A stretch of 64,000 bases of DNA from Rhodothermus marinus (GCF_009936275.1 NZ_AP019797.1:3145890-3209889); one strand, 5' to 3'. Numbered from the stretch's first letter, positions 40,515 through 53,154 are shown. Notes: a model not told the origin generated them from the sequence alone. Numbers and translations: made by a program.

Positions 40515-40532
40515 TGTAACTGAAACGTTACA
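40515..40532. promoter_or_regulatory. CRP/FNR-type operator TGTAAC-N6-GTTACA
   Basis: A perfect 6-6-6 inverted repeat lies 145 bases before the hydrogenase operon. The half-site spacing is that of CRP/FNR-superfamily dimers (compare TGTGA-N6-TCACA). It may mediate anaerobic, redox or CO/NO control of the hydrogenase. The only nearby CRP-like protein (41813) lacks a DNA-binding domain, so the regulator must be elsewhere. Confidence 0.55.
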
Positions 40533-40676
40533 TCTGCAATCTTGCGCGGGATGGCCTGTGGGTGCTCTTTGAGAAGCGAAGCAGGGCTGGGCACGTCGGT
40601 GTAGGCTCTTCTGAAGAGATAACGTGCCCGGAGCAGGGTGCCGGTCTGTCTGTCTTCACCTCAACCGCCGGGAAAT

Positions 40677-41816
40677 ATGCGTCAAACCATGGCCTGGGTC
40701 CTGGAGCGCCGGGACTTCGATGCGCTGCTCGAAGCGCTGAGTCGGCGCGGCTATACGCTGATCGGGCCGCGCGTGCGCGACGGCGCCATCGTCTACGACC
40801 GCATTCACCGAAGCGAAGACCTGCCCGTCGGCTGGACCGACGAGCAGCGTGGCGGCATGTACCGCCTGCGCCGCCGGGACGACGAGGCGCTTTTCGGCTA
40901 CGTGGTGGGTCCGCAGAGCTGGAAGCAGTGGCTCTTTCCTCCCACACTGCACCTCTGGCGGGCCAGCCGGAGCGAAGGCGACGGTGCGTTTGCCGTGGAA
41001 GAAACACCGCTGCCGGACGAAGCCTACGCCTTTGTCGGCGTGCGCGCCTGCGAACTGGCGGCCATCGCCGTGCAGGATCGCGTCTTCCTGGAAGGCCCCT
41101 ATGCCGACCCTTACTACCGGACCGTACGTGAGCGGCTGTTTCTGCTGGCCGTCAACTGCACCGAGCCCGGCGGCACCTGCTTCTGCGCCTCGATGCAGAC
41201 GGGTCCCCGCGCTACCGCGGGTTTCGACCTGGCCCTGACCGAAGTGCTGGAAGGCGACCGCCACTACTTTGTCGTGACCGTCGGGAGCGACACCGGCCGC
41301 GCCGTGCTGGCCGACGTGCCCCATCCCGAGGCGCAGCCCGACGAGGTAGCCGCTGCCGACACGCGCCTGCAGGAAGCCGCCACCCGCATGGGCCGCCACC
41401 TGGATACCGAGGGACTGAAAGAGCTGCTGCAGAAAAGCTACGAACACCCACGCTGGGACGAGGTGGCCCGGCGCTGCCTGAGCTGCGCCAACTGCACGAT
41501 GGTCTGCCCGACATGCTTCTGCCACACCGTCGAGGACGTTACCGACCTGACCGGCCAGACGGCCGAGCGTGTGCGACGCTGGGACTCCTGCTTTTCGGTG
41601 GAATTCTCCTACATCCACGGCGGAAGCGTGCGCCAGAGCACCCGCTCGCGCTACCGCCAGTGGCTCATGCATAAGCTTTCCACCTGGGTGGATCAGTTCG
41701 GCGTGATGGGCTGCGTGGGATGTGGCCGGTGCATCACCTGGTGCCCGGTCGGCATCGACCTGACCGAGGAGGTAGCTGCCATTCGTTCCACCCGCAAACC
41801 TGCTTCGTCGCCATGA
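40677..41816 (+). CDS. hydB: [NiFe] (sulf)hydrogenase beta-type 4Fe-4S subunit (HydB/AsrA-like)
   Basis: The protein has 379 residues. It resembles sulfhydrogenase beta and anaerobic sulfite reductase A. The N-terminal half has a conserved [17 protein letters not shown] region. Two ferredoxin-like clusters are near the C-terminus, [16 protein letters not shown] and [16 protein letters not shown]. It transfers electrons between the NAD(P)-binding gamma subunit and the small subunit. The ATG at 40677 (MRQTMAWV) is chosen; a GTG-type extension to 40638 is unlikely. It overlaps the cNMP-domain gene by 4 bases (ATGA). Confidence 0.9.
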   Translation: MRQTMAWVLERRDFDALLEALSRRGYTLIGPRVRDGAIVYDRIHRSEDLPVGWTDEQRGGMYRLRRRDDEALFGYVVGPQSWKQWLFPPTLHLWRASRSEGDGAFAVEETPLPDEAYAFVGVRACELAAIAVQDRVFLEGPYADPYYRTVRERLFLLAVNCTEPGGTCFCASMQTGPRATAGFDLALTEVLEGDRHYFVVTVGSDTGRAVLADVPHPEAQPDEVAAADTRLQEAATRMGRHLDTEGLKELLQKSYEHPRWDEVARRCLSCANCTMVCPTCFCHTVEDVTDLTGQTAERVRRWDSCFSVEFSYIHGGSVRQSTRSRYRQWLMHKLSTWVDQFGVMGCVGCGRCITWCPVGIDLTEEVAAIRSTRKPASSP

Positions 41817-42304
41817 CCGCGCAACGTTCACTGAAAGATCTGCTGGCCGAGCACCCGTTCTTTCAGGGACTCGAAGAACCGTACCTGGAGCTGATTGCCG
41901 GCTGTGCCCGGAACGTACGATTCAATGCCGGAAGCTACATCTTTCGCGAAGGCGAGCCGGCCACCGAGTTCTTTCTGATTCGCTACGGCCGCGTCTCGAT
42001 CGAGGTGCATCTGCCCGAGCGCGGCACGGTAACCATTCAGACGCTGGGCGAAGGTGACGTGCTGGGCTGGTCCTGGCTCGTGCCTCCCTACCGCAATCAG
42101 TTCGACGCCCGGGCCCTGACGCTTGTGCGGGCACTGGCCTTCGACGGCGCCTGCATTCGAAACAAATGCGCTGAGGACCCGCGCCTGGGCTACGAAATCT
42201 TCAGCCGCTTTGCCCGGATCATCGCAGAACGACTGCAGGCCACCCGCCTGCAACTGCTCGACATGTACGGTGCCGCCCCCCGTCGTCAACCGCTGCACGC
42301 CTGA
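41813..42304 (+). CDS. HTH-less cyclic-nucleotide-binding-domain protein in the hydrogenase operon
   Basis: This is a 163-residue CRP-type sensor domain: [21 protein letters not shown], then [29 protein letters not shown], and [24 protein letters not shown] at the ligand cassette. The canonical RxA of the cassette is replaced and Trp/Pro residues occupy it. The C-terminal helix ([25 protein letters not shown]) would form the dimer helix, but no winged HTH follows. It is stop-start overlapped with hydB and 5 bases before hydG, so it is made with the hydrogenase. I infer a structural or regulatory subunit acting on the enzyme rather than a transcription factor. Confidence 0.85.
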   Translation: MTAQRSLKDLLAEHPFFQGLEEPYLELIAGCARNVRFNAGSYIFREGEPATEFFLIRYGRVSIEVHLPERGTVTIQTLGEGDVLGWSWLVPPYRNQFDARALTLVRALAFDGACIRNKCAEDPRLGYEIFSRFARIIAERLQATRLQLLDMYGAAPRRQPLHA

Positions 42305-42309
42305 GACCT

Positions 42310-43173
42310 ATGACCGAGACGCTTCTGGTCCGACCGGAAACGGCGCGGACGCCTGCGCCCATGGCGCCCACCCGCTGGCGGGTCCTGCGCCGACGGCGCG
42401 AAACGCACGACACGTGCACGCTGGAGCTGGAGCCGCTCGACACGGACGGCATGGCGTTTCGACCCGGCCAGTTCAACATGCTCTACGTCTTCGGCATCGG
42501 CGAAGTGCCGATCTCGATCAGCGGCGATCCGGCCCAACCGGACCGGCTGGTGCACACGATCCGGGCGGTGGGCCCGGTCAGTACGGCCCTGTGCGCGCGC
42601 AAAGCAGGCGACGTGATCGGCGTGCGCGGGCCGTTCGGGAGCGCCTGGCCTGTGGAAGCGGCCGAAGGGTACGACGTGGTGGTGATGGCCGGCGGCATCG
42701 GACTGGCGCCCCTGCGTCCCGCCATCTACCATCTGCTGCAGCATCGCGGCCACTACGGCAATCTGGTGTTGCTCTACGGCGCGCGCACACCCCGCGACCT
42801 GCTCTACGTTCGTGAACTGGAGCGCTGGCGCGGCCGCTTCGACGTGCAGGTGGAGGTGACCGTCGACCACGCCGGTGCGGGCTGGTTCGGTCACGTGGGG
42901 GTGGTGACCACACTGCTGCCGCGCGCCCACTTCGATCCGGAAGAGACCGTCGCCTTCGTATGCGGCCCCGAGATCATGATGCGCTTTGCGGCCAAGGCGC
43001 TGATGGAGCGTGGCGTGGCCCCGGAGCGCATCTACCTTTCGATGGAACGCAACATGAAGTGCGCCATCGGTCTGTGTGGCCATTGCCAGTTCGGCCCGGT
43101 CTTCATCTGCAAAGACGGACCGGTGTTCGACTTTGCCCGCGTTGCCCGACTGCTGACCATCCGAGAACTCTGA
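42310..43173 (+). CDS. hydG: [NiFe] (sulf)hydrogenase gamma subunit, FAD/NAD(P)-binding
   Basis: This is a 287-residue ferredoxin-NADP reductase-fold protein. The FAD domain has [21 protein letters not shown], the NAD(P) domain has [20 protein letters not shown] and CGPEIMM. A 2Fe-2S cluster is bound by [13 protein letters not shown]...C near the C-terminus, as in PyrK and HydG. The subunit links the hydrogenase to NAD(P)H. Conserved features of group 3b enzymes suggest NADP(H), but the sequence does not decide the cofactor. Confidence 0.9.
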   Translation: MTETLLVRPETARTPAPMAPTRWRVLRRRRETHDTCTLELEPLDTDGMAFRPGQFNMLYVFGIGEVPISISGDPAQPDRLVHTIRAVGPVSTALCARKAGDVIGVRGPFGSAWPVEAAEGYDVVVMAGGIGLAPLRPAIYHLLQHRGHYGNLVLLYGARTPRDLLYVRELERWRGRFDVQVEVTVDHAGAGWFGHVGVVTTLLPRAHFDPEETVAFVCGPEIMMRFAAKALMERGVAPERIYLSMERNMKCAIGLCGHCQFGPVFICKDGPVFDFARVARLLTIREL

Positions 43174-43177
43174 CGCC

Positions 43178-43960
43178 ATGGCCCGACGCAAGCCCAAACT
43201 CGCGGTCTGGAAGTTTGCCTCCTGCGACGGCTGCCAGCTCAGCCTGCTCGACTGCGAAGACGAACTGCTGGCGGTAGCCGGCGCCATCGAGATCGCCTAC
43301 TTCCTGGAGGCTTCCCGGGCGACGGTGCGCGGTCCCTATGACCTGTCGCTCGTCGAGGGCTCCATCACCACGCCGCACGATGCCGAGCGCATTCGCCAGA
43401 TCCGTCAGCAGTCGCGTTTTCTCGTGACCATCGGCGCGTGCGCCACGGCGGGCGGCATCCAGGCGCTGCGCAACTTCCAGGACGTGGCCGAATTCACGCG
43501 CATCGTCTACGCCCGGCCGGAGTACATCGAGGCGCTGGCCACCTCGACCCCGATCGCCGAGCACGTACCCGTCGATTTCGAACTGCGCGGCTGCCCGATC
43601 AACAAGCAGCAACTGCTGGAAGTCATCACGGCGTTTCTGCAGGGCCGGCGCCCCAACATCCCCACCTACAGCGTCTGCGTCGAGTGCAAGCGTCGGGGCA
43701 CGGTGTGCGTCATGGTAGCCCGCGGCACGCCCTGCCTGGGGCCGCTCACACAGGCCGGCTGCGGCGCGCTGTGCCCTGCCTACAACCGGGGCTGCTACGC
43801 CTGCTTCGGCCCGAAAGAAACACCCAACCCGGCCTCGCTCATGCAGTGGTGGCAGGAGCAGCTCGGCGTGTCGGCCCGCGATGCCGAGCGGGCCCTCCGC
43901 ACCTTCAACGCCTATGCCCCGGCCTTCCGGGAAGCGACGATCGCCCAACCCAACCCGTAG
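43178..43960 (+). CDS. hydD: [NiFe] hydrogenase small (delta) subunit
   Basis: The protein has 260 residues. The proximal 4Fe-4S ligands start with [11 protein letters not shown] (Cys16, Cys19). [11 protein letters not shown] and [15 protein letters not shown] supply the others. Further cysteine groups ([37 protein letters not shown]) bind medial and distal clusters. It is the electron-transfer partner of the large subunit. Cytosolic: no Tat signal is present, consistent with a group 3 enzyme. Spacing to both neighbours is under 10 bases. Confidence 0.93.
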   Translation: MARRKPKLAVWKFASCDGCQLSLLDCEDELLAVAGAIEIAYFLEASRATVRGPYDLSLVEGSITTPHDAERIRQIRQQSRFLVTIGACATAGGIQALRNFQDVAEFTRIVYARPEYIEALATSTPIAEHVPVDFELRGCPINKQQLLEVITAFLQGRRPNIPTYSVCVECKRRGTVCVMVARGTPCLGPLTQAGCGALCPAYNRGCYACFGPKETPNPASLMQWWQEQLGVSARDAERALRTFNAYAPAFREATIAQPNP

Positions 43961-43969
43961 CCAGCAGCC

Positions 43970-45271
43970 ATGTCGGAAGTTCGCCCGACCCGCACGATCC
44001 GCGTCGAGGCCCTGGCCCGCGTCGAGGGCGAAGGGGCCATGTACGTCCGCATTCGCAACAACCAGGTCACCGACGTCCGGCTGCGCATCTACGAGCCGCC
44101 TCGCTTCTTCGAGGCGTTCCTGCGCGGCCGCTCGTTTCTGGAGGCGCCCGACATTACGGCCCGCATCTGCGGTATCTGTCCGGTGGCCTACCAGATGAGC
44201 GCCTGCACGGCCATGGAAAACGCCTGCGGCGTGGAGGTAAACGGTCCGCTGCGGCTGCTGCGCCGCCTGCTCTACTGCGGCGAATGGATCGAAAGCCACA
44301 CGCTGCATGTGTTCATGCTGCACGCGCCCGACTTTCTCGGCTACGAAAGTGCCCTCGAGATGGCCCGCGACTACCCGGACCGGGTCCAGCAGGGCCTCCA
44401 GCTCAAAAAGATCGGCAACGAGCTGATGCGCGTGATCGGCGGTCGGGAGATTCACCCGATCAACGTGCGCGTGGGCGGCTTCTACCGGGCCCCTCGCCCC
44501 GACGAACTGCGCGCGCTGGTGGAACCGCTCCGCTGGGCCCGCGAGACGGCCTACGACACGGTGCGCTGGGTGGCGGGCTTCGAGTTTCCGGACTTCGAGC
44601 AGGACTACGAGTTCGTGGCGCTGCGGCGCGACGACGAGTACGCCATCCTGGACGGTCGGCTCGTCTCGAACCGAGGGCTGGACATCCCGATCGCGGCCTT
44701 CAACGACCATATCGAGGAAGAACACGTGCCGCACTCCAACGCGCTGCACGCCCGCATTCGCGGGCGCGGTGCCTACCTGGTGGGACCGCTGGCCCGCTTC
44801 AATCTGAACTTCGATCGGCTTTCGCCGCTGGCACAGGAAGCCGCCCGCGAGGTGGGCTTCCTGCCCGAATGCCGCAATCCTTTCAAGAGCATCATCGCCC
44901 GGGCCGTCGAGATTCTGTACGCCTGCGACGAGGCGCTCCGCCTGATCGAAGCCTATGAACCGCCGGAGCAGCCGTTCGTCGAGGTACCACCCCGTGCCGC
45001 CACCGGCCACGGCTGCACCGAGGCGCCCCGGGGAATCCTCTACCACCGGTACGTGATCGACGACGAGGGCACCATCCTGGAAGCCCAGATCGTGCCGCCG
45101 ACGTCTCAGAATCAACGGCGCATCGAGGAAGATCTCCGGGCCTTCGTCGCGCGGGCGCTCACGCTGCCCGACGACGAGCTCCAGTGGCGCTGCGAGCAGG
45201 CCATCCGGAATTACGACCCGTGCATCTCGTGCGCCACGCACTTTCTGAAGCTCGAAGTGGACCGGGCATGA
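43970..45271 (+). CDS. hydA: [NiFe] hydrogenase large (alpha) subunit, group 3b-like
   Basis: This is a 433-residue catalytic subunit. The L1 nickel motif is [12 protein letters not shown] (Cys67, Cys70). The L2 motif DPCISCATH (Cys418, Cys421) is nine residues from the end, so a maturation protease should cleave after His424 and remove [19 protein letters not shown] and [21 protein letters not shown] are typical of cytosolic bidirectional 3b enzymes. The gene order beta-gamma-delta-alpha matches the archaeal sulfhydrogenase I, with one extra cNMP gene. The protease gene overlaps its stop codon. Reaction: reversible H2 oxidation with NAD(P), possibly with polysulfide reduction. Confidence 0.95.
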   Translation: MSEVRPTRTIRVEALARVEGEGAMYVRIRNNQVTDVRLRIYEPPRFFEAFLRGRSFLEAPDITARICGICPVAYQMSACTAMENACGVEVNGPLRLLRRLLYCGEWIESHTLHVFMLHAPDFLGYESALEMARDYPDRVQQGLQLKKIGNELMRVIGGREIHPINVRVGGFYRAPRPDELRALVEPLRWARETAYDTVRWVAGFEFPDFEQDYEFVALRRDDEYAILDGRLVSNRGLDIPIAAFNDHIEEEHVPHSNALHARIRGRGAYLVGPLARFNLNFDRLSPLAQEAAREVGFLPECRNPFKSIIARAVEILYACDEALRLIEAYEPPEQPFVEVPPRAATGHGCTEAPRGILYHRYVIDDEGTILEAQIVPPTSQNQRRIEEDLRAFVARALTLPDDELQWRCEQAIRNYDPCISCATHFLKLEVDRA

Positions 45272-45717
45272 AGGTGGTGATCGGGCTGGGCAACGCGCTG
45301 CGAGGGGACGACGCGGCGGGACCGGCGACGGTGGAACAGCTCCGGCCCCGCCTGAACGGTACGGTGCGCCTGCTTACGCTGAACGATCCGCTGCATCTGC
45401 CCGACTGCTGGGAAGGAGCCGACCTGGCCATCGTGTGCGACGCCGTCTGCTCGGGCGCGACGCCGGGTACGCTGCACCGGTTCGAAGCGCATGCGGCCCC
45501 CCTGCCCGCTTCGGTCCGCCCGGCCCTATCGTCGCACGGGATCGGACTGGCCGAGGTCGTCGAACTGGCCCGGCGGCTCGGTCGGCTGCCCCGCCGCCTG
45601 GTCATTTTCGGAATCGAAGGCCATTGCTTCGAGCCCGGCACCCCGCTCTCGCCCGAAGTGGCGGCGGCCGTACCGCGCGCCGCCGAAGCCATTCTGCAGG
45701 AGCTGCGCGATGCATGA
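45268..45717 (+). CDS. Hydrogenase maturation protease
   Basis: This is a 149-residue HycI/HyaD-family endopeptidase that removes the C-terminal tail of the large subunit after nickel insertion. It starts [19 protein letters not shown], containing the nickel-sensing Asp. A second acidic residue is in IVCDAV and the conserved His in [10 protein letters not shown]. It overlaps hydA by 4 bases (ATGA) and hypA by 8 bases, so it is translationally coupled. Its presumed substrate is the DPCISCATH tail of the preceding gene. Confidence 0.93.
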   Translation: MKVVIGLGNALRGDDAAGPATVEQLRPRLNGTVRLLTLNDPLHLPDCWEGADLAIVCDAVCSGATPGTLHRFEAHAAPLPASVRPALSSHGIGLAEVVELARRLGRLPRRLVIFGIEGHCFEPGTPLSPEVAAAVPRAAEAILQELRDA

Positions 45718-46050
45718 ACTGAGCATAGCCCGCGAGCTGGTTCGGCTCATCGAGGCCGAGGCCCGACGTGCCGGAGCCCGGCGCGTCCGCTCGGCACGCG
45801 TGGTGCTGGGCGCCCGCTCGCACGTCTCGGCCGAGATCCTGCAGTTTTACGTAACGCACCTGCTCGATCCCGAGGGACCGGCCGCGGGGCTGGTGCTCAC
45901 CTGCGAACGGCAACCCATGCGCTTTCGGTGCGGGCCCTGCCGGATCGACTACGAACCGTCCGAGACCGACTGGCGCTGCCCGCGGTGCGGCCGCATCGGC
46001 GAGCTGCTCGAAACGGGCGACGAAGTCTTCCTGGAAAGCCTGGAAATCGA

Positions 46051-46075
<25 letters not shown>
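45710..46075 (+). CDS. hypA: Hydrogenase nickel-insertion protein HypA
   Basis: This is a 121-residue protein starting [13 protein letters not shown], with the nickel-binding His2. The zinc-ribbon cysteines are CGPC and CPRC (about residues 74-93). It hands nickel from HypB to the hydrogenase. The ATG at 45710 overlaps the protease gene, and its end overlaps hypF by 25 bases. The N-terminal MHE is diagnostic. Confidence 0.94.
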
Positions 46076-48372
<2,297 letters not shown>

Positions 48373-48376
48373 AGCC

Positions 48377-48634
48377 ATGTGCCTGGCCGTACCCGGTAAG
48401 ATCGTCGCCATCCTGGACGAGGACCCGCTTACCCGACGCGGGAAGGTGGACTTCGGCGGCATCCAGAAGGAAGTCAACCTGGCGTTCGTCCCGGAAGCCC
48501 GCGTGGGCGACTACGTGATGGTGCACGTGGGCATCGCCATCAGCGTAGTGGACGAAGCCGAAGCGCACCGCGTCTTCGAGTACCTGCAGCAGATCGACGA
48601 ACTGGAAGAACTCAATCCGCCCGAGGCGCCATGA
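48377..48634 (+). CDS. hypC: Hydrogenase assembly chaperone HypC
   Basis: This is an 85-residue OB-fold chaperone beginning [12 protein letters not shown], with the essential Cys2. [20 protein letters not shown] is the family's second block. With HypD it carries the Fe(CN)2CO unit to the large subunit. It overlaps hypD by 4 bases (ATGA). Confidence 0.96.
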   Translation: MCLAVPGKIVAILDEDPLTRRGKVDFGGIQKEVNLAFVPEARVGDYVMVHVGIAISVVDEAEAHRVFEYLQQIDELEELNPPEAP

Positions 48635-49740
48635 AATTCATCGACGAATACCGCGATCGCGAGGCCGCACTGCGCTACGCCCGGCTGATCGCGAAGATCA
48701 CCACGCGGCCCTGGACGATCATGGAGGTTTGCGGCGGCCAGACGCACGCCATCGTGCGCTTCGGCATCGACGAGTTGCTCCCGCCGGGCGTGACGCTCGT
48801 GCACGGCCCCGGCTGTCCGGTCTGCGTGACGCCCGTCGAACTGATCGACAAAGCCATCGCCATCGCGTCGATGCCCGGCGTGATTTTCTGCTCGTTCGGC
48901 GACATGCTCCGCGTGCCGGGTACGCAGGGCGATCTGTTCTCGGTCAAAGCGCGCGGCGGCGACGTCCGGATCGTCTATTCGCCGCTCGACGCCGTGCAAC
49001 TGGCCGCCCGCAACCCGGATCGGGAGGTGGTCTTTTTCGCCGTCGGTTTCGAGACGACGGCCCCGGCCAATGCGCTGGCCGTGCTGCAGGCCCATCGCAT
49101 GGGGCTGAAAAACTTTTCGATGCTGGTGGCGCACGTGCTCGTGCCGCCGGCCATGGAGGCCATCCTGCAATCTCCAAACAACCGCGTGCAGGGCTTTCTG
49201 GCGGCCGGCCATGTGTGTACGGTGATGGGTTACCGGGAGTACGAGCCCATTGCGAAAAAGTACCGGGTGCCGATCGTGGTGACGGGCTTCGAGCCACTCG
49301 ACCTGCTGCAGGGTCTCTACATGTGCATCCGTCAGCTCGAAGAAGGACGCTACGAGGTGGAGAACCAGTACACGCGCTCGGTGCGACGCCAGGGCAACGA
49401 AGCGGCTCAGCAGCATATCCGGGAGGTGTTCGAGATCGTGCCGCGCAAGTGGCGGGGCATCGGCGAGTTGCCTCAGAGCGGGCTGGGCCTGCGGGCGCCC
49501 TACCAGGCCTATGACGCCGAGCGCAAGTTCGGCGTGGTGGCGCACACGGCCGAGGAAGCGTCGGAATGCATTGCCGGCGAGGTGCTGCAGGGTGCGAAAA
49601 AGCCGACCGAGTGCCCGGTGTTTGGCACGCGCTGCACGCCCGAGCATCCGCTGGGCGCTCCCATGGTGTCGTCCGAGGGTGCCTGCGCCGCCTACTACCG
49701 GTATCGTCGGTTCACCGAAAAACAGACGGCTACGCCATGA
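48631..49740 (+). CDS. hypD: Hydrogenase formation protein HypD
   Basis: This is a 369-residue Fe-S scaffold protein on which the Fe(CN)2CO cofactor is built with HypC and HypE. Conserved motifs are [11 protein letters not shown] (with the Fe-ligand Cys), [22 protein letters not shown] and [13 protein letters not shown]. The C-terminal 4Fe-4S region has the cysteines in [29 protein letters not shown]. Complete and typical in length. It overlaps both hypC and hypE with ATGA junctions. Confidence 0.97.
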   Translation: MKFIDEYRDREAALRYARLIAKITTRPWTIMEVCGGQTHAIVRFGIDELLPPGVTLVHGPGCPVCVTPVELIDKAIAIASMPGVIFCSFGDMLRVPGTQGDLFSVKARGGDVRIVYSPLDAVQLAARNPDREVVFFAVGFETTAPANALAVLQAHRMGLKNFSMLVAHVLVPPAMEAILQSPNNRVQGFLAAGHVCTVMGYREYEPIAKKYRVPIVVTGFEPLDLLQGLYMCIRQLEEGRYEVENQYTRSVRRQGNEAAQQHIREVFEIVPRKWRGIGELPQSGLGLRAPYQAYDAERKFGVVAHTAEEASECIAGEVLQGAKKPTECPVFGTRCTPEHPLGAPMVSSEGACAAYYRYRRFTEKQTATP

Positions 49741-50792
49741 GCGACGGGAACGGCTTCACTCCGGTCTGTCCGCTCCCCATCCAGGAGTACCCCCACGTGC
49801 TGCTGGCGCACGGAGGCGGCGGCCGCCTGATGCACCAGCTCATCGACGCCATCGCAAGCACGTTTGCCAGCGCGGAGCTGGCCCGCCGCCACGACGGGGC
49901 CGCGCTGCGCATCGGCGATATGCGGCTGGCCTTCACGACCGATGCCTTTGTGGTCCAACCGCTGTTCTTCCCCGGCGGTGACATTGGCAAGCTGGCCGTT
50001 TGCGGTACGGTGAACGATCTGGCCATGTGCGGTGCCCGTCCGCTGTACCTGAGCGTCAGCTTCATCCTCGAAGAAGGGCTGTCCATGGAAACGCTCGGGC
50101 GCGTGGTGGCCTCGATGCAGGCGGCCGCCCACGAGGCCGGCGTCGAGATCGTCACCGGCGACACGAAGGTAGTCGATCGCGGCAAGGGCGACGGCATCTT
50201 CATCAGCACGGCCGGCATCGGGGTGATCGAACACGATCGCCCAGTCGGTCCCGAAGCCGTGCGGCCGGGCGATGCGGTGCTGCTCAGCGGCGACATCGGC
50301 CGCCACGGTATCGCCATCATGGCCGTACGCGAAGGCCTGGCCTTCGAGACCGAGATCACAAGCGACTGCGCACCGCTGGCCGCGCCCGTGCTGAAGCTGC
50401 TGGAAGCCGGCGTCGAGGTACATTGTCTGCGCGACCTGACGCGGGGTGGCCTGGCCGCGGCTCTGGTGGAAATCGCTCAGACGGCCAGTCTGCACATCCA
50501 GCTCGACGAGGCGGCCATTCCCGTGCGCCCGGAAGTGCAGAGCGCCTGCGAACTGCTGGGAATCGACCCGCTCTACGTGGCCAACGAAGGGCGCTTTGTG
50601 GCCTTCGTGCCTGAAGCCGAGGCAGAACGGGCCCTGTCGATTCTGCAGGCGGAACCGGTCAGCGCCGATGCCCGCGTGATCGGCCACGTGACGGCCGACG
50701 GCCCGGCCGGGCTGGTCACGCTCCGCACGGCCATCGGCACCACACGCGTGCTCGACCTCCTCAGCGGCGAACAACTCCCCCGGATCTGTTGA
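49737..50792 (+). CDS. hypE: Carbamoyl dehydratase HypE
   Basis: This is a 351-residue AIR-synthase-fold enzyme that dehydrates the carbamoylated C-terminal cysteine to a thiocyanate. [16 protein letters not shown] is the N-terminal phosphate motif. [17 protein letters not shown] and the [17 protein letters not shown] stretch are the usual central motifs. It ends in LPRIC, the obligatory C-terminal PRIC with the reactive Cys351. It starts on the hypD stop codon and is the last gene of the hyp cluster. No terminator is obvious in the following 105 bases. Confidence 0.97.
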   Translation: MSDGNGFTPVCPLPIQEYPHVLLAHGGGGRLMHQLIDAIASTFASAELARRHDGAALRIGDMRLAFTTDAFVVQPLFFPGGDIGKLAVCGTVNDLAMCGARPLYLSVSFILEEGLSMETLGRVVASMQAAAHEAGVEIVTGDTKVVDRGKGDGIFISTAGIGVIEHDRPVGPEAVRPGDAVLLSGDIGRHGIAIMAVREGLAFETEITSDCAPLAAPVLKLLEAGVEVHCLRDLTRGGLAAALVEIAQTASLHIQLDEAAIPVRPEVQSACELLGIDPLYVANEGRFVAFVPEAEAERALSILQAEPVSADARVIGHVTADGPAGLVTLRTAIGTTRVLDLLSGEQLPRIC

Positions 50793-50795
50793 AGG

Positions 50796-50813
50796 GTCGA
50801 ATTTGTCGAATTT
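50796..50813 (+). repeat. Tandem 9-bp repeat before the alpha-galactosidase
   Basis: GTCGAATTT occurs twice in direct succession, 85 bases before the GH27 start in an AT-rich 105-base gap. It could be a regulator site or chance; no clear promoter hexamers were seen around it. Confidence 0.35.
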
Positions 50814-50897
50814 AATCCAGTCTCTTTACAAAAAGACTTTTCTTTCGTTTCTTCGGAATCAGAGAGCGTATCGTTCGTTCACAGACCGGTTCAGATC

Positions 50898-52109
50898 ATG
50901 CGACGACTGCTGCTGAGTCTGGCAAGCCTGCTGGTGGCCGGCGTGGTGTTCGGTCAGAAATTCGAGCAACTGGCCCGAACGCCCCCGATGGGCTGGAACA
51001 GCTGGAATCACTTCGGCTGCAACATCAACGAGCAGATCGTGCGCGAGGTGGCCCAGGCCATGGTACGCTCGGGCATGCGCGATGCCGGCTACGAATACGT
51101 GATCATCGACGACTGCTGGCAGGGCGAACGCGACAGCCTGGGCTTCATCCAGCCCGATCCCGAGCGTTTCCCGTCGGGCATGAAGGCGCTGGCCGACTAC
51201 ATCCACAGTCTGGGCCTGAAGTTCGGTATCTATTCGGACGCCGGCGACCGCACCTGTGCCGGACGGCCCGGCAGCCGCGGCCACGAGTACCAGGATGCCC
51301 TGACCTACGCCCGCTGGGGCGTCGATTATCTGAAGTACGACTGGTGCCATACGGAGAACCTGAATCCTATTGGCGCCTACACCACGATGCGGGATGCGCT
51401 CTATGCGGCCGGGCGCCCCGTCGTCTTCAGCATCTGTGAGTGGGGCACAAACGAGCCCTGGAAGTGGGGCCGCACGATCGGCCACCTGTGGCGCACCACC
51501 GGCGACATCACCAACTGCTGGGACTGCATCATCGACCACGGCACCTGGAAGTCGTGGGGCATTCTACAGATTCTGGACAAGCAGGACGGCCTGCGCATCT
51601 ATGCCGGTCCCGGCCACTGGAACGACCCCGACATGCTGGAGGTGGGCAACGGCATGCGCGTCAGCGAAGACCGCGCCCACTTCTCGATGTGGGCCATGCT
51701 GGCCGCTCCGCTCATCGCCGGCAACGACATCCGCCACATGTCGGAGGCCACCCGCGAAATCCTGACCAATCGGGAGGTGATCGCCGTCGATCAGGACACG
51801 CTGGGCATTCAGGGCTTTCCCTATCGGCGAGAGGCCGGCGTAGAGATCTGGTTCCGGCCGCTGGCCGGCGGCGACTGGGCGATGGCCATCCTGAACCGCA
51901 CCGAAACGCCCCGCACCGTGACGTTCAACTTCCGGAAAGAATACATCTTCGATGACTTCTCGAAACGGGGTACCTTTTTCGACCGGATCACTTACCGGCT
52001 GCGCGACCTGTGGGCGCATCGGGACATCGGCACCACCGAGACGCCGCTTACCGTCGAAGTCCCCGGCCACGATGTGGTCATGCTCCGGTTGATCGCTCCG
52101 AAGCCATAA
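50898..52109 (+). CDS. Secreted GH27 alpha-galactosidase
   Basis: The protein has 403 residues. Signal peptide about 1-20 (ending VVFGQ), so periplasmic or secreted. The GH27 clan-D barrel has TPPMGWNSWNHFGCNI at the start, IIDDCWQ, and the catalytic nucleophile Asp148 in YLKYDWC. The acid/base is probably Asp203 in WRTTGDI. PGHWNDPDMLEVGNG and AMLAAPLIAGNDI are family motifs, and a C-terminal beta domain follows. It hydrolyses alpha-1,6-galactosides such as melibiose or galactomannan side chains. It stands alone after hypE and beside a TonB-receptor remnant, which hints at a former polysaccharide-use locus. Confidence 0.95.
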   Translation: MRRLLLSLASLLVAGVVFGQKFEQLARTPPMGWNSWNHFGCNINEQIVREVAQAMVRSGMRDAGYEYVIIDDCWQGERDSLGFIQPDPERFPSGMKALADYIHSLGLKFGIYSDAGDRTCAGRPGSRGHEYQDALTYARWGVDYLKYDWCHTENLNPIGAYTTMRDALYAAGRPVVFSICEWGTNEPWKWGRTIGHLWRTTGDITNCWDCIIDHGTWKSWGILQILDKQDGLRIYAGPGHWNDPDMLEVGNGMRVSEDRAHFSMWAMLAAPLIAGNDIRHMSEATREILTNREVIAVDQDTLGIQGFPYRREAGVEIWFRPLAGGDWAMAILNRTETPRTVTFNFRKEYIFDDFSKRGTFFDRITYRLRDLWAHRDIGTTETPLTVEVPGHDVVMLRLIAPKP

Positions 52110-52116
52110 GGCACCG

Positions 52117-52299
52117 TTAAAACATCAGTTTGACGCTCAGCACCGGGAGCGGAAAACCTTCGCGAACCGCCTCGACGCGACCGGTGCGCATGTTGTAGGC
52201 CCGGTAGGTTTCCCGAGCGCCCAGCAGGTTTTTGATCTGGAGCGCCCAGACTTCGGCGTGCCGGCGATGATTGCGCCGGTAGGTGTTTAATGGAAGGCC
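52117..52299 (-). pseudogene. C-terminal remnant of a TonB-dependent receptor
   Basis: On the minus strand the frame reads NTYRRNHRRHAEVWALQIKN, then LLGARETYRAYNMRTGRVEA and VREGFPLPVLSVKLMF followed by a stop. This is the last two or three barrel strands of a TonB-dependent receptor: the IKNLLGxRE-type strand and LLPVLSVKLxF C-terminus are typical. Everything upstream is missing; the dienelactone hydrolase gene occupies that side. It fills most of the 259-base gap after the alpha-galactosidase. Confidence 0.65.
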
Positions 52300-52368
52300 C
52301 CCTTGCCTGAAACCGTGCCCGTGCTTATTCTTTCCAACAGAGCTTCACACCACCTTCACGGAGCGACC

Positions 52369-53154
52369 ATGCGCCTCTGGATCTTTACGCTGCTGCTGTT
52401 GACCGTTCCTTTCGTTCGGGCCCAGGATCCGATTCGCGAGCGGCTGGAACGATCGCCCCGCCACCAGGAATGGGTGGCCATCACCTACGACGGCCGCACC
52501 GTGCACACGTTCGTCGTCTATCCCGAACGCGACACGCCCGCCACGGCCGTCGTGCTCATCCACGAAAACCGGGGTCTGTCGGACTGGGTGCGGAGCGTGG
52601 CCGACCGCCTGGCCGAGGCGGGCTACCTGGCGCTGGCGCCGGACCTGCTCTCGGGCATGGCGCCCGGAGGCGGCCGCACCACCGATTTTCCAGGCGAAGA
52701 CGCCGCCCGCGAGGCGATCTATCGCCTGCCGCCCGAACAGGTGATGGCCGACCTGGACGCCGTCGTGGACTACGCGCGCAACCTGCCGGCCGCCAACGGC
52801 AAAGTGGCCGTGGCGGGCTTCTGCTGGGGCGGCGCCCAGGCCTTCCGTTTTGCCACCCACCGGCCCGACCTGGCCGCTGCGTTCGTCTTCTACGGCACCG
52901 GCCCTGACGATCCGGAAGCCGTGGCCCGTATTCAATGCCCCGTCTACGGCGGCAACGACGCCCGCGTGAACGCCACGATCCCGCGCACCGACTCGCTCAT
53001 GCGGGCGGCCGGCAAGACGTTCGTCTATGAGATCTACGAAGGAGCCGGCCACGCCTTCATGCGCCGCGGCGAGACGGCCGACACCACCGACGCCAACCGA
53101 CGCGCCCGCGACGCCGCCTGGCAACGCTGGCTCCGGCTGTTACAGACACTTTAG
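52369..53154 (+). CDS. Secreted dienelactone hydrolase-family protein
   Basis: This is a 261-residue alpha/beta hydrolase with an N-terminal signal peptide (about 1-18, ending FVRAQ), preceded by GGAG eight bases upstream of the ATG. The catalytic triad is Cys152 in GFCWGG, Asp197 in GGNDARV and His228 in GAGHAF. HENRGLSDWVRSVADRLAEAGY is the family's oxyanion region. The cysteine nucleophile identifies the DLH family. Members cleave lactones and esters; a periplasmic role and the true substrate are unknown. Confidence 0.9.
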   Translation: MRLWIFTLLLLTVPFVRAQDPIRERLERSPRHQEWVAITYDGRTVHTFVVYPERDTPATAVVLIHENRGLSDWVRSVADRLAEAGYLALAPDLLSGMAPGGGRTTDFPGEDAAREAIYRLPPEQVMADLDAVVDYARNLPAANGKVAVAGFCWGGAQAFRFATHRPDLAAAFVFYGTGPDDPEAVARIQCPVYGGNDARVNATIPRTDSLMRAAGKTFVYEIYEGAGHAFMRRGETADTTDANRRARDAAWQRWLRLLQTL

